64,000 nucleotides of DNA from Podaxis mareebaensis (lineage: Eukaryota; Basidiomycota; Agaricomycetes; Agaricales; Agaricaceae), in NCBI GenBank assembly GCA_018524725.1, contig JAEUWP010000421.1:62001-126000 (forward strand). Direction: 5' to 3'. Below are positions 21,901-32,166 of this stretch, piece after piece. A program made the position numbers and the translations under genes. Below the pieces are notes generated by a model. That model made no database searches and was not told where the DNA came from. It saw only the letters and a program-made list of their open reading frames with translations. How positions within the stretch are numbered: the first letter of the stretch is position 1; the number at the start of each line of letters is the position of its first letter.

Positions 21901-23215
21901 GTGGCTATCTCACTAGATGGTTTGCAGAGGTGCTAGGATCTAACAAGAAGGATCATGATAAGAAAGTAGTGAGGCAAGTGTCCAGTTAAGCACACTCAAG
22001 AGGTTGAATGTCTATTAGTTGAGAATATGACCAATAGAGCATTTACTACCACACTGATTGTGAACTAATGTCAATCACAGAGTTAAGAGTGAGTTAACAC
22101 TGAGATTTGAGAATATAGGAAGCTTGTGCTTCCAGTACATGAGCAGCTATTTAAGCTTTACTTCTAATATCCTAAAGAGGTAACTATGATGAAGTAATGC
22201 TATGAGTTTGAGAGTCAATAGAAGCATAGCTATGGAGTAGAGAGATACAAGAATAGAGACAGAGACAAGAATGGAAACCAACTAAGTAAGGAAATAGTTC
22301 AAGTCCAGGCTCAGTCAAGATACAGGAGTACTAGATGAATAGTTTGTAGTAGTAGAGATAGGAAGGAAACTATTTACTAGAGATATATTACAAGTCTATG
22401 TCAGGATGGAGGTGTCCATTAGTAGAGTTGGAGGAAAATGAGTCAGGAGATGAGGCAGAACTGGGGATGGTGAAGTTCCCTATGAGAGGTGAGTCAGAAG
22501 AGTCTGACTTGTGTACCAGACTGCAGTGCAGTGATGAGGATGACAATGATGATAAGGAGATGTCTGCAGTGATATATGGAGGTGGATATAGTGGAGGATC
22601 CACAGCAGGTTCTTCTAGGTTTGATTTGTCAATGCCCAGGACATTGGAGTTGACACTGCAGAGGGGAGGAAGCTGTGTACAATGGGGAGGGATGGCCAGA
22701 GGGTCATTAGAGTTAGGATTGACACAGTAGACTTCTACTTCTTGAAAGTAGAGTCTGTGGGTGACTTTGTATTTGATAATGTGTGGGACAACCTCAGGCA
22801 GATACATTATGTAGGGATGGAGGAATACAATGGGTTCCCCAGCATAGGGAATCATCTTCCAACTGTGAGCCCAGGTAGAGTTGAAGTTATTGTAGATGGT
22901 TTGGACATATAATCCATTAGGATTGAATATGTGAGTGAAGGGAGCATTCTCCCAAGCAATGTATAGGATCTTGGTCATCATGTAGTCTGTGGAATAGAAT
23001 ATAGGTCCAGGCATTGGCCAGTCTTCTGAGAATAAGGATGTATGGGCAGGAAGGTGACAGTTGGCAAAGGCTTTGTTGTGATAGCAAGCTGGGTCTTCAG
23101 CTGGTACACCTGTATCTTGAGTAGTGTAGCAGGAGGCATTGGGAAGTCCAAGCTCATGGACTAGGGTATGATAGATTACATTGTGGCAGGACATGCTAGG
23201 TGTGTTCATAACAGA
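21901..23215 (-). repeat. Right arm of the large inverted repeat
   Basis: Reverse-complement copy of 20463-21774. It ends at TGTTATGAACACACC (read on the minus strand from about 23215) and starts at the centre with the arm end GAGATAGCCAC. Outside it, on the plus strand, GTCAACTAAGCTTTGGGGGA resembles the purine-rich flank of the left arm. Length and order of features match the left arm. Confidence 0.75.
22388..23209 (-). CDS. Intact 273-aa ORF inside the right arm, unknown function
   Basis: Single uninterrupted frame from ATG 23209 to TAA-less end at 22388 (stop included), without introns. I do not recognise the family. The first 190 residues look globular, with aromatic-rich blocks (SLFSEDWPMPGP, ENAPFTHIFNP, GLYVQTIYNNFNSTWAHSW, EPIVFLHPYIMY, PHIIKYKVTHRLYF). 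The last 60 residues are Ser-rich and acidic and likely disordered (ITADISLSSLSSSS, then a DIDL terminus). There is no signal peptide or membrane helix. The start codon lies only a few bases inside the arm end, so if the arm is an LTR the frame fills U3. The two arm copies have kept the same length while diverging by about a quarter of residues. It could be an accessory protein of a retrotransposon, or a captured host gene. Confidence 0.55.
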   Translation of the reverse strand: MNTPSMSCHNVIYHTLVHELGLPNASCYTTQDTGVPAEDPACYHNKAFANCHLPAHTSLFSEDWPMPGPIFYSTDYMMTKILYIAWENAPFTHIFNPNGLYVQTIYNNFNSTWAHSWKMIPYAGEPIVFLHPYIMYLPEVVPHIIKYKVTHRLYFQEVEVYCVNPNSNDPLAIPPHCTQLPPLCSVNSNVLGIDKSNLEEPAVDPPLYPPPYITADISLSSLSSSSLHCSLVHKSDSSDSPLIGNFTIPSSASSPDSFSSNSTNGHLHPDIDL

Positions 23216-23235
23216 GATAGTGAGTCAACTAAGCT

Positions 23236-23760
23236 TTGGGGGATTGGTTACTTAATTGCCTTGAAAGGAAAGTGAAGAATGAACTGGTGAGAGTCCAGAG
23301 TGAGTTCTCAGAAACTATTGTACAGAGATTGACTGAGTTCCAGTGCAGCCATATTTCATGTAACTTGCTAAGTGCATTAGGAGAAATCATCAACCACTGG
23401 GATGTCAGCATGAGCTACTGTTATTACAATGTCAATATCCAAACTCAATGGAAAGTGCAGCTCTATGGATGGCTAGAGGGGGTGAGGTTCATTGCATCTG
23501 GGAACATCACTACCTTGCATAAGGTTTGCATGCTCTACAAGGCCTTACATTGTGGGGAGTATTCTTGGGTGCCAAGGACCAAACAAGAAGTTAGTGCACT
23601 TGCCATGAAATTGAAGGTTCACCCCATAGTGAGGACACAAAAGCTGAGGAGGTTTAACCATGAGAATGTCAATCTCAATGCTGAAGCAGAGAGTTTCCAC
23701 TCTGCCAACATTCCAAGGCACAGGAGGAGGGCTGCCCCTAAGAGTAACCCTGTCATATAG
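23236..23760 (+). pseudogene. 3' fragment of an unknown basidiomycete gene or element
   Basis: Open frame of 174 codons with no ATG at its start; it is cut on the left by the inverted repeat. It reads LLSALGEIINHWDVSMSY, then KVQLYGWLEGVRFIASGNIT, LHCGEYSWVPRTKQEV and a basic C-terminus (RRFNHENVN, RHRRRAAPK). The pattern of a helical segment, a G-W-x-E-G-V-x-F motif, a C-x-x-W stretch and a basic tail is one I associate with repeated hypothetical proteins of Agaricomycetes, but I cannot name it. It sits in CpG-poor DNA, so it is probably part of an element. Confidence 0.45.
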
Positions 23761-24244
23761 GATGATGCAGAGTGAATGTTTGAATACTGAGGATCTTGAG
23801 GACCATTTGATCCATATTGTCATAAATTACTCAAGATGCACATTAAGTTTGTTACCAAACATTTATTATTAATATAAATTCTTATTATCCTTATTAATAT
23901 ATCTTGCAAGCCTGTGAGGGAGTGGTGAAACTTCTAGTAAGCTAACATGTTAAATACAGAAATTCCAAGTCCTCTAGCTATATATTGACAGATACATATA
24001 CACTTTATAAATATTGTAGTTATAGGTTACACAATAAATACACTTACTATGCAGTACATTGCACCAGAAGTCCACAGGTGTTATTTATACTTGTTAACCT
24101 ATGGCTTCACCCAGTGTGTTGACCAACAGCCTGGAGTTTGGATACTACCAGATGCTGAGAGTGCCAGTTTAGGGGGCAGATCTCTCACTGATCAGAATCA
24201 AGGTCTGTGTAGGCCATTGGAGGTTGCCAGTGCTGAGGTGGTAC

Positions 24245-24604
24245 TAAACATCATATAAAATCTTTTTTATCATGTGTGATCAAGGGTGGGGCACATCAGC
24301 AAAAAGGCCAAAACTATATATACTAAAAACAGTCAATATATACATCAAAATGTACTAAATACCACAAAAGGCCATGTTTCTGGAAGGTATTTTGCATGGT
24401 ACAAAAGAATTTGGGACTATACAATCATTCCAGAGTATGCAAGGATAGCCAACATACTGGATATATGTATACATGTAAATTGTCATAGAAAAGCAACAAT
24501 GAGAGACACCAAAAATTAACCAGCCTAGAGCTTGAACCCAGAACCTACTGGAATGGTATTGCACCACTTAGCCATTTGAGGGAATGCCCCCCAATTAGTT
24601 AGTC
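24245..24604 (-). mobile_element. tRNA-derived SINE (copy 1)
   Basis: On the minus strand an A-box-like TGGCTAAGTGG (24564-24574) is followed 25 bases later by a B-box-like GGTTCAAGCTC (24528-24538), inside a tRNA-like CCAGTAGGTTCTGGGTTCAAG context. About 280 bases of AT-rich body run down to about 24245, ending near a T/A-rich tract. The A-B spacing is about 8 bases shorter than in a tRNA, as in worn SINE heads. No clear target duplication was found. Confidence 0.6.
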
Positions 24605-24690
24605 AGACTGGAATTTGAACCTAGAACTTCTTGGAAGAATCATGGCACTCATCCAGTTGAGCCATCATACCTTCCTAAGCACTATGCTGT
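24605..24690 (-). mobile_element. tRNA-derived SINE head (copy 2)
   Basis: Immediately beside copy 1 and in the same orientation: A-box-like TGGCTCAACTGG (24653-24664), 31-base spacing, then B-box-like GGTTCAAATTCC (24610-24621). The middle (TTCCAAGAAGTTCTAGGTTCAA) resembles the matching part of copy 1 (TTCCAGTAGGTTCTGGGTTCAA). It may be the head of a dimeric SINE or an independent insertion. Confidence 0.6.
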
Positions 24691-25116
24691 GATTGAATAT
24701 GACCTATCTACTATTGGGGCAGATGCTATTTCAAAGCTCTTCAAAATTTATGAATGTAGTCTCAATTGATAGATCTCATTGAGAGCATCCTGGAGAAAAT
24801 TCACTCTTGAAAAACCATCAAGGCATTGGCTTGAAAAATACAATTTATTTTCCAGTCCAGACTAAAGTACTTAGGAAAAATCTGAAAAAAATCATTTTTC
24901 AGCTTATTTCACCAGTCTGAGTCTTCTTTCACAGTATCTGATGATTCTCACAAGCTGTTTTTGAGGTAAAAGGTTAGCAGTATTTGCTTGTTCTTATCTA
25001 TATATCCTCAAAATATGATTGTATTTGATATATTCCAAGCAAAACCTTTGTGTGTAATAGGAAAGGCAATAAAAGGTTTTGTGAATGATGGTATACCCTC
25101 AAAAGGTTTTGTGTGT
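24691..25116. other. CpG-poor noncoding stretch with short tandem unit before the chromovirus
   Basis: No coding potential recognised. The end (about 25055-25116) carries GAAAGGCAATAAAAGG..GATGGTATACC..TCAAAAGG, which reappears just after the chromovirus at 31570-31618. The element therefore landed in, or beside, a tandem unit of roughly 60 bases. Confidence 0.5.
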
Positions 25117-25121
25117 GATAA

Positions 25122-25358
25122 TGTAAGCTACAGCTTACACCAGAAGATGTGTTTGGTATTGATATGGGATATTCTAAATTAGGAAGATGATAAAAGAGTG
25201 AGTTAGAGAGGAACATTTGTAACTTACTTCCAGATATGACCTCAATAGTATCTCAAGTCCTGTGTATTCTTCTGTTCCCCCCCCCTTTTTTGATTAGTGA
25301 GGCCATCACATCTGTATTCTCTCCCTCTCTTGCATGCACAAAGATGATGGCCTTTCCA
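25122..25358 (+). repeat. 5' LTR of the chromovirus (237 bp)
   Basis: Starts TGTAAGCTACAGCTTACA and ends GGCCTTTCCA (TG..CA). It matches the 3' LTR at 31326-31563 over its whole length. The first 18 bases can form a hairpin (TGTAAGC, four-base loop, GCTTACA). It is preceded by the 5-base target duplication GATAA at 25117-25121. No clear tRNA-type primer site follows it, so priming could be self-templated as in some chromoviruses. Confidence 0.9.
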
Positions 25359-25980
25359 CTTTTTTTACACATTCACTTGAGATCAACTCATACTACAATC
25401 CAACTCACACTACAATCCAACTTGCTCTTAATCACCCACTCATATCCATCCCCTCAACTTCAAATCACTTCTCATCATTTCCCTCAGATTCAAACTATAT
25501 ACACTCATAAAAAAAAAAAGAATGCATATACCCAACCTCTGGTGATTATCTGGGCTGATATCTGGTAACCATCTGACCTGGCATAGAACATCACTCTTCT
25601 GGCATAACTTGGTTTCCTTTAAAATGACCACCTCTCAATACTGGTCTCTGGATCTAAACCTGAGTCTCTGGATCTGAATCTGAATATCTGGCTCTCATAC
25701 AAAGATCTGGTTCTTATACACCCCACCCACCCACACCATACTGGACCAACCCACCTCCTTATCCAGACATACTCATAGTTGCTCTCAACCAGATGAATTA
25801 CTCCCAGGTCTTGGCACATCTTATTACTTAGATGAACAAGGTCTACACTGACAAAACCAACTGGAACTATCTGCTCACAAATGCTCTTCCTCTCTTGGCT
25901 CCATCCCTTCTTCTTCATCTTCTACACTTTCCATCTCAGAGCTCCGTTCAACTCTTCTGGAATTAGACACACACACATAT

Positions 25981-28900
25981 ATGACCAATATACCCATGCA
26001 TATAACCACCCAAACCCAAAAAATTCAAGCACCCCTTTCTCTTCCCAGTGACTCCAACTCAGACAAAGAGAACACTACAATAGTATTCATGGATTACTCT
26101 ATGCCAATAGATGTGAACTCCTACCTCCCCTTACAACCCAGTGACACTCCTGTTGCTCAAGCAAACTCTTCTGTTCCTCCTGTACTAGGCAATGGCACAA
26201 TCTCGATTGCTTCTCTACTCAAGTATGAATGCCTCTGTTTATGTTACTTCCAAGTTAAGAAGGTCACTGCTACAGAACAAGTTGAAAGGATCCTTGACCA
26301 CTTTGACCATGAAGATGTAGTCATGTGGATTGCATTGAACTGCTCAGGGCTGGAAACTAAGATGTTCCCCAAATTCATCCTTGAACTTTGTCAAAAATTC
26401 CTTCCAGTCTATTGGGAAATTCCCCTTGTATGAGAAGTCTGCTCCCATCAAAATGGTGCTCCCTTTGTACAGTGGGTCTCCAAGATCTGTACAGCAAATG
26501 CCCATTTAGTCACCAGTAAATCATCAGAGGCTGTGACCAATGAATAGTTACACAATCATCTTCATACCACCATGGACCATGAGTTCCGTATTCACTACAA
26601 CAACTATTGCTTGAACTGTGCCAACTTGAAAGCTGTGACAGACTACAATAAATAGTATGAGGCCATGCTCCCTCTGGCAATGGCATTCAAGGAAGAATGT
26701 GCAGCCTGTGGATCCTCCTGGGCTTGTAGCATGGAAGCCCATCACTCTGGCTATCAATGCATGACACTTACTCCCATGCTACAAAATGCTCTTGCTGTCA
26801 ACCAAAACCCTTCCTTTTCAACAATGTCCACACCCTCACTCCTCAATCATATTGGCCCTCAAGCACTACTTCTGAACAATGCCTTAAACCCCATTTCTGG
26901 TCCACATGGAATGCCATGTACTGGGAACAACCAACCCTGTACCTACCCCCCTTTAGAGGCAATCTATGCAATACTCCCCTCTCACATTCTATGCCTCCCT
27001 CCCTTGACAGACGTGGTCAGGGAGTTCCTCAAGTTACACAAGGGCTGTTTCCATTGCCAGGACATATATGTCAACCACATGGCATCAAACTGTGATCTTG
27101 CATGCAACATCAAGGCTGACAATTGGCTCTGTACCAAGTCTGAAGCAGAACTCAACCACCTTCACCAACAGTGGTTTGCCTGTTGTGCTAGCCTCCATGC
27201 CACTGCAGCTCCTGTTGTTCCATCCAATTTGGTTACAGCCTCCATCGAAGAGCTAGATACTGAGTTTCAGGCAGCCTATGAAGCTGGATTTCTTGATGGT
27301 TCAACCTCCAAGCAACTCATAATTTATTCAAATGGAGTCCAACCCCTTGACACACAAGACCCATTACTTGCCAATGCTATCTGGGCCAGTGACAACATGC
27401 TGGCTTCCCCTATGTTCATAGGTGCTGTCATGTATGATGATGAGCACTGTTCTAGCTGTATACTGGAAGGTAATCTGGATGATGTGTATGTACTCCCCCC
27501 TTCTGCACCCCCACCCAAAGACCACCTTCTATGGCCTTGCCTCATTGATGGCCTGTCTGCTCCCTCTGCACAAGTATGAGCTCTTATTGACTATGGATGC
27601 CTGACAGTCTTGATTTCAAATAAACTCATAGAAGATCTTTGTCTACACCAAACTGCCCTGCAAAAACTGATTTCCTTGGGAGGTGTTGGAGGTGGTGCTC
27701 TTTCTTGTACCCATTATGTTAAACTGCACACATGTTCTGTTGACAATATCTGGACTGCATGCACCACACATGTGTTGGTAGTATCTGGACTTCAATTCAA
27801 CTTGATTCTTAGTCTGGAATGGATGTGTGCCAATAAGATAGTGGTTGATATGGCAGAAGGATCTGTCACCACCAAGGATTCAGAGTACATCCTCATTGAC
27901 CCCAACCTTCCTACATCCACCCTTCCCTCCACATACATTCCCTTACCATCCACTACAGCACATTGTCTCACCATAGCCCATTCCCCTCCATCTATTGTCA
28001 AACAATGCTATCACAACATCACAGCAGCCATGTGTAAACAGATGAAGAAAGTCTGTGTAGAGATTGGTTGCCACATACCCAAACAACAACCAATTAAACC
28101 ACATGTCCTCTCCTTAGTGACCATCCAACAGAGGATCACTTGTCTAGCTGCATCTATGTCCTGAGAAGAATGTTATTGCAATGCCGATACCTGGATGAAG
28201 TCAGAATTGATATTTTTCCCCAAGCCAAATCTTCTCTAGCCCCAGACATTTCCCCCAGTCCAGAATGCAAGGCTCAGCTGGAACAAGCAGACACTTCCCT
28301 GAAAGTGGAGTTCCAGGACCTTTTCCCAGAAACCCTCCCACATGTTAATACCCTGCCCAATGATGTCCATCACCCTATTATTGTCACAGCCACAGACAAG
28401 ATTTGTGTCACCTGGGAATACTCATGCCCTCATAAATGGAGAGAAGCATGGAAGAATCTTATAGATGAACATCTTAGAGCAGGACAAATTTGCCTGTCAA
28501 ACTCTTCCTTTGTGTCTCCATCTTTCTTGATTGCCAAGGCCAACCCAAATGCTGCTCCCCATTGGGTCATAGACTATCAATGCCTCAATGCCTTCACAAT
28601 TGCTGACTGCTTCCCTCTACTACAGATCAATGACATCCTAACTGATTGTGCAAAAGGCAAGATTTGGGCCAAGATTGACATGACCAATGCCTTTTTCCAG
28701 ACAAGGATGCATCCAGACAATGTCAAATACACAGCATGTCACATGCCCTTTGGCTTGTATGAGTGGTTAGTGATGCCCATGGGTCTCTGGAACTCCTCCT
28801 CCACACAACAATGACATGTAACCTCAGCATTGCAACACTTAATAGGAAGAATATGTCATGTTTATCTCGATGACATTATCATCTGGTCCCAGACATTTGA

Positions 28901-31313
28901 GGAACATATTCAGAATGTACACATCATCCTTGAAACTCTATGCACCAACAGCCTCTTGTGTTCTATGAAGAAATTGCAATTATTCTGTAATGAAGTCATC
29001 TTCCTGGGTTATTGAATCTCTTGGAACAGCATTGAAGCAGACCCATCAAAGGTCTCTAAGATTCTTTCCTGGCCAGTGCCATGTTCAGCAACAGAAGTCT
29101 GTCATTTCTTAGGCCTTGTCAAGTTTGTGGCCCATTTCCTTCCAGACCTCACTCAATACACACATGTCCTTTACCCCCTCACTACAAAGGCAGCTGATAA
29201 AGTCTGCCCCAAGTGGAATGACAAACACCAAGCTGCTTTCAATGTCATTAAGGAACTCATGACCAGCCATTGATGCCTCACCATGATTGACCATGACAAC
29301 CCAGGGGACAATAAGATTTTTGTCACATGCAATGCTAGCATTACAGGTACTGGGGCAGTATTGAGCTGGGGACCATCATGGAAAGAATCTAGACCTGTAG
29401 CCTTCGACTCCCAACAGTACTCAGGTGTAGAGAAACACTATCCCACACATGAACAAGAACTTCTGGCAATCATTCAAGCCCTCCACAAGTGGCGCTCTGA
29501 CCTTATTGGAATGCATTTTGAGATATACATGGATCATAAAACCCTTCTCAATTTTGACACACAATGAGACCTCTCCTGATGCCAAGCATGTTGGATGGAA
29601 TTAATGTCACAGTATGACTACAGGATAAACTATGTCTCTGGAATTCTTAACATGGCAGCTGATGCACTATCACATATACCTGACAACCCTGCCCCTTCAC
29701 ATGAGAAACCCATGATGATAGCTGCCACCTTCCTCTCAGAATCCTCAGATATCATTACAGAAGGAGTTGAGGCCCCTCCACATCAGTCTTCTGTTATTGT
29801 GAATGCCCTTAAACTGTCCTATGAACCTACTCTTCTGGAGGAGATCAAAAAAGGATATGATGCAGATTCTTTTGTCTCCAAAGTTCAGGAGGCCATCAAG
29901 GTGGGAAGCAACACAAACCTCCACTTTTGAGAAAAAGATAGCCTTTTTTTTGTTGAGGATTGCATTCTCATCCCTAATCATAACTCCCTATATGAATGAC
30001 TTTTTTATCTCACACATGATCAACTAGGTCATTTTGGTATTGACAAAACATATACCAACCTCTGGTGCTCATTCTACTGGCCTAACATGAAGATGGATCT
30101 TGAGAAGGCTTACATACCATCCTGTGTGGAATGCCAATGTAACAAATTATGCACATCATGACCAATGGGACCACTTCACCCCTTGGCAGTACCAGATGAA
30201 TGTTTCACATCTGTGGCAATTGACTTCATAGGACCACTTCCAGAAGATGATGGCTTCAATTATCTTGCTACTATCACAGACTGACTGGGGGCAGACATCA
30301 AACTCATTTCCTGTCAAACAACCATGTCAGTGGAAGAATTTGTGCAACTGTTCTTCGATCACTGGGTCTGTGACAATGGGTGTCCCTCTGAAATCATCTC
30401 TGACTATGACTGTCAATTCACATCCAAGTTCTAGTCCACACTCACTCAAATCCTTGGGATTAAGCAACTGGTTTCATTGGCTTACCACCCTCAGACAGAT
30501 GGGGCCTTGGAACACACAAACAAGACAGTCATCCAGTGCTTACATTTCTTTGTGGATTGTAACCAGAAAGGCTGGGTCAAGGCACTCCCCCATGTCTGGT
30601 TCTGCTTAATGAACTCTGTCAATACCTCTACCAACCTCTCTAGATTCCAGCTAAAGACTGGATCATCTCTGTGTGTCATTCCTTCACCACCAACTGTACC
30701 ATGTAAATCCATGGACAATGCACTGAAAGTGGCATGTGAACTGATACAGTCAATATGCTCATATGTGTATGAGAGGCAGGATAACCTACTCGCAGCCAAG
30801 ATCACACAAACACACTATGCCAACAAGTACTGAGACAAAGATCCTCACTTTAAGATTGGGGACAAAATTTGGCTTAACACAGCAAACTGGAGGAGAGATT
30901 ATGTTCAAAAAGGGTCAGGAAGGGTTGTGAAGTTCATGCCACACTATGACAGCCCTTTTGAGATCACGAAAGCACATCCTGAAACATCATCATATACACT
31001 TGCCTTACCTCCCTCCACAAAGATTCATCCCACATTCCACATATCTCAACTCAAGCCTTTCATTCCAAATGATGATATTTCATATCCATCATGCCATCAA
31101 GAAAGACCAGGCTCCATCCTCACCACAGACAGAGAATGGGAACATGTAATTGAGAAGATAATCAATGAAAGAATGCAAGGGAGAGGGAAACAATACCTCA
31201 TATGGTGGAAAGGATTTGATGCCTCAGATGGCGAGTGGTTACCTGGGAAGATGCTAAAGAACAACAAAGCCTTGGATGTTTGGGAAAGGAGAGATAGAAA
31301 CCAATTTTCATAG
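25981..31313 (+). pseudogene. Chromovirus gag-pol with chromodomain, multiple stops
   Basis: Gag begins near 25981. A nucleocapsid-like knuckle GCFHCQDIYVNHMASNC lies near 27045. The protease is ALIDYGCLTVLIS near 27580, with Tyr where family members carry another residue between D and G. Reverse transcriptase spans about 28300-29000, with WVIDYQCLNAFT and an intact YLDD at 28863-28874. RNase H covers 29283-29570. The integrase has HDQLGHFG and CVECQ for the HHCC finger (30020-30150) and YHPQTDGALE with the catalytic Glu. The chromodomain, with QYLIWWKGF and EWLPGKM, lies at 31137-31290. Stops at 26433, 27579, 28813, 29016, 29272, 29565 and further on are nearly all TGA where Arg is expected. 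One is TAG for a likely Trp in SKF-stop-ST. Confidence 0.9.
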
Positions 31314-31325
31314 GGAAGGGAGGAG

Positions 31326-31563
31326 TGTAAGCTATGGCTTACATCAGAAGACATGTTTGGTATTGATATGGGATATTCTAAATTAGGAAGAGGATAAAAG
31401 AGTGAGTTGGAGAGGAATGTTTGTAACTTACTTCTGGATACAACCTCAATAGTGTCTCAAGTCCTGCATATTCTTCTGTTCCCCCTCCCCTTTTTTGATT
31501 AGTGAGGCCATCACATCCATATTTTCTCCCTCTCTCACATGCACAAAGACAACAGCCTTTCCA
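31326..31563 (+). repeat. 3' LTR of the chromovirus (238 bp)
   Basis: Starts TGTAAGCTATGGCTTACA, ends CAGCCTTTCCA and is followed by GATAA. The terminal hairpin is kept although its loop changed from TACA to TATG. It differs from the 5' LTR at about 26 positions, 20 of them in ten CA/TG pairs. Confidence 0.9.
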
Positions 31564-31689
31564 GATAAGAAAGGCAATATAAGGTTTTGTAAATGATGTT
31601 ATACCTTCAAAAAGTTTATATGTCATTTCTTACTCAATTGAATGTTTTTCCAGCTGTTATAGTCCATCTTATTCTTCAGATGAATTATA

Positions 31690-31990
31690 TAAATCAACAT
31701 GTAATACCTATTTTAAGCCAATTTACTGATGCAGGGGGCAGGCTCAGATGATGAGTGGGGACCCCTTGAAGGATCCAATGATGGGCAGTCAGGTGAAGGC
31801 AATGATGGTCAGGTGACATTTACCATGCAGTCACTACATCATCATGGCCAGTAATTGCCAGTAGCTGGAAGGGTGACAACAGTATCAAGGCCACTATAGG
31901 TCTTGTTATGTCTTGTGTAAGTGTGTATAGCCTGGCATTTCAAATAAACTCCCTCTTACAAGAGGGAGGAGTTAACCCCCATTCCCCCCT
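31690..31990. repeat. CpG-poor element remnant at the right edge of the block
   Basis: No coding frame. The sequence ends in CTCCCTCTTACAAGAGGGAG, a near-perfect inverted repeat of 20 bases at about 31950-31970 after CAAATAAA, resembling the terminal part of an LTR or a 3' end. CpG returns directly after it (GCACG near 32003). The element family is unknown. Confidence 0.4.
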
Positions 31991-32166
31991 TCTAGTAAGA
32001 TGCACGTCTTGGCAGGGACAGGTGATCTCACTCCACATTGCCCCTTTGAGCTTCCAGTTATTGTCTTCGAAGAGACACGCAAGTCGGTCTCTCAAGGCAC
32101 TGATGGGTAACAACCGACTCTCAACTTCACTTGGTATTCACTGCTACTTCCCACCGGACTTCTTAG

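Larger units (their letters stand above)
25122..31563 (+). mobile_element. Complete Ty3/gypsy chromovirus, 6.44 kb, inactive
   Basis: Two LTRs of 237-238 bp, a 5-base target duplication GATAA (25117-25121 and 31564-31568), a polypurine tract AGGGAAGGGAGGAG before the 3' LTR, and gag-protease-RT-RNase H-integrase-chromodomain in the standard order. The C-terminal chromodomain places it among the chromoviruses. At least a dozen in-frame stops and one frameshift near 28150 inactivate it. Ten of the LTR differences are reciprocal CA/TG pairs. Confidence 0.93.
11990..31990. other. CpG-depleted nested transposon block
   Basis: From just after the CpG at 11978 to the CpG at about 32005, CG dinucleotides are rare: roughly a dozen in the 6.4-kb chromovirus, and none for long runs such as 12001-13560. 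Flanking regions carry several per hundred bases. Every recognisable coding fragment inside is a transposable element. The pattern fits cytosine methylation followed by deamination. It is read directly from the sequence without a formal count. Confidence 0.8.

Noticed and set aside
25122..31563. Ascomycete-type RIP (CpA to TpA) as the cause of decay
   Set aside because: The LTR pairs and stops point to CG as the ancestral dinucleotide, giving TG or CA. CpA-directed RIP would produce TA excess and TAA/TAG stops, which are not the pattern here.
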